12,159 nt of DNA, from the NCBI GenBank assembly GCA_902475645.1, contig CABSAH010000038.1:1-12159 (forward strand). The letters run 5' to 3'. Source of the stretch: an uncultured Christensenellaceae bacterium (GTDB lineage: Bacteria; Bacillota; Clostridia; Christensenellales; CAG-138). A program made the translations under genes and the position numbers. Under the pieces are notes generated by a model. That model ran no database searches and was not told the DNA's origin. It worked only from the letters and a program-made list of their open reading frames with translations. Numbering within the stretch: position 1 is the first letter of the stretch; every line of letters starts with the position of its first letter. Below are positions 11,721 through 12,159 of the stretch, one piece after another.

Positions 11721-12159
11721 CGGATGGATATATCCTCAGCGTAACTCAGCTAAACGAATATGTGAATACGCTGCTTAGGAACGATGTTCTTCTCGGCTCC
11801 GTTTCCATACGGGGCGAAATAAGCGGCTTTAAGAAGCATACCTCGGGGCATGTATACTTTTCGCTTAAGGACGAAGGCGCGCTTGTGCGCTGCGTAATGT
11901 TTAGGCAGAACGCCGTGAATATGCCCGAAGGCATAGGCGACGGAATGCAGGTTGTAATATCCGGCTATGCATCCGTATATACGAGGGACGGGCAGTTCCA
12001 GTTCTATGCAAAGTCCATGCGCAGAGAGGGTGAGGGAGAGCTTTACCGCCGCTTCCTTATGCTTAAAACCCGCCTTGAAGCCCAAGGGCTGTTCGATGCC
12101 GCGCATAAAAAGCCGATACCCAAGCTTCCTAAGTGCATAGGCGTGGTAACGTCCAAAAC
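11717..12159 (+). CDS. xseA: Exodeoxyribonuclease VII large subunit, 5' part
   Basis: The frame stays open from ATG 11717 to the window edge, giving 147 residues of a protein normally ~400-450 aa. The N-terminal OB-fold is complete: ILSVTQLNEYVNTLLRND, SVSIRGEISGFKKHTSGHVYFSLKDEGALVRCVMFRQN, GDGMQVVISGYASVYTRDGQFQFYA. The start of the catalytic domain follows: GELYRRFLMLKTRLEAQGLFDAAHKKPIPKLPKCIGVVTS. ExoVII degrades single-stranded DNA to oligonucleotides together with XseB, which is probably encoded just beyond the edge. GGGGAGG (11702-11708) precedes the ATG, which overlaps the stop of the TsaD paralogue. Confidence 0.97.
   Translation, partial: MTDGYILSVTQLNEYVNTLLRNDVLLGSVSIRGEISGFKKHTSGHVYFSLKDEGALVRCVMFRQNAVNMPEGIGDGMQVVISGYASVYTRDGQFQFYAKSMRREGEGELYRRFLMLKTRLEAQGLFDAAHKKPIPKLPKCIGVVTSK

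Noticed and set aside
1..12159. CRISPR arrays, tRNA or rRNA genes, riboswitches, transposases
   Set aside because: No regularly spaced repeats, cloverleaf-like sequence, conserved riboswitch core or transposase motif was found by reading both strands.

Overview
The window reads as chromosomal DNA of an endospore-forming member of the class Clostridia with a fairly GC-rich genome. The evidence is a complete spoIIIA operon, nrdR, a YlmC/YmxH gene and an asp23-amaP-nusB-xseA block. The accB/accC genes that separate spoIIIA from asp23 in Bacillus are absent, as is usual in Clostridia. Body genes favour GCG, CGC and ACG codons, yet ATA is the main isoleucine codon. The first ~180 bases are different (about 31% GC by hand count) and hold the tail of a GNAT acetyltransferase, so the left edge may be a boundary with acquired DNA.

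Layout: (1) 1-156, 3' end of a GNAT gene. (2) 157-484, a gene-free stretch with several hairpins, including terminators for the genes on both sides. (3) 485-2257, minus strand, a two-gene operon of surface lipoproteins (DUF4349 then SIMPL/DUF541) with its own promoter. (4) 2389-4009, plus strand, ylmC/ymxH-type gene, nrdR and pgeF/yfiH, closed by a terminator. (5) 4089-8898, an unrecognised small membrane protein followed by spoIIIAA-AB-AC-AD-AE-AF-AG-AH, mostly with overlapping stop/start codons. (6) 9003-10305, asp23, amaP and a DUF2273 gene from an extended -10 promoter. (7) 10349-12159, nusB, a TsaD/Kae1-family paralogue and the 5' part of xseA.

The spoIIIA products form the mother-cell side of the channel between mother cell and forespore (ATPase AA, membrane platform AB-AE, ring and anchor proteins AF-AH). 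Asp23, AmaP and the DUF2273 protein form a membrane-anchored envelope-stress module. NrdR, NusB and XseA are housekeeping functions.

The most notable points are a 56-residue SpoIIIAF that keeps the two membrane helices but lacks the whole soluble ring-forming domain, an unassigned 148-aa membrane protein heading the spoIIIA cluster directly behind a terminator, a TsaD paralogue with an altered glycine loop and a TTG start, and an asp23 gene whose codon use differs from its neighbours. I see no CRISPR array, tRNA, rRNA, transposase or defence system.
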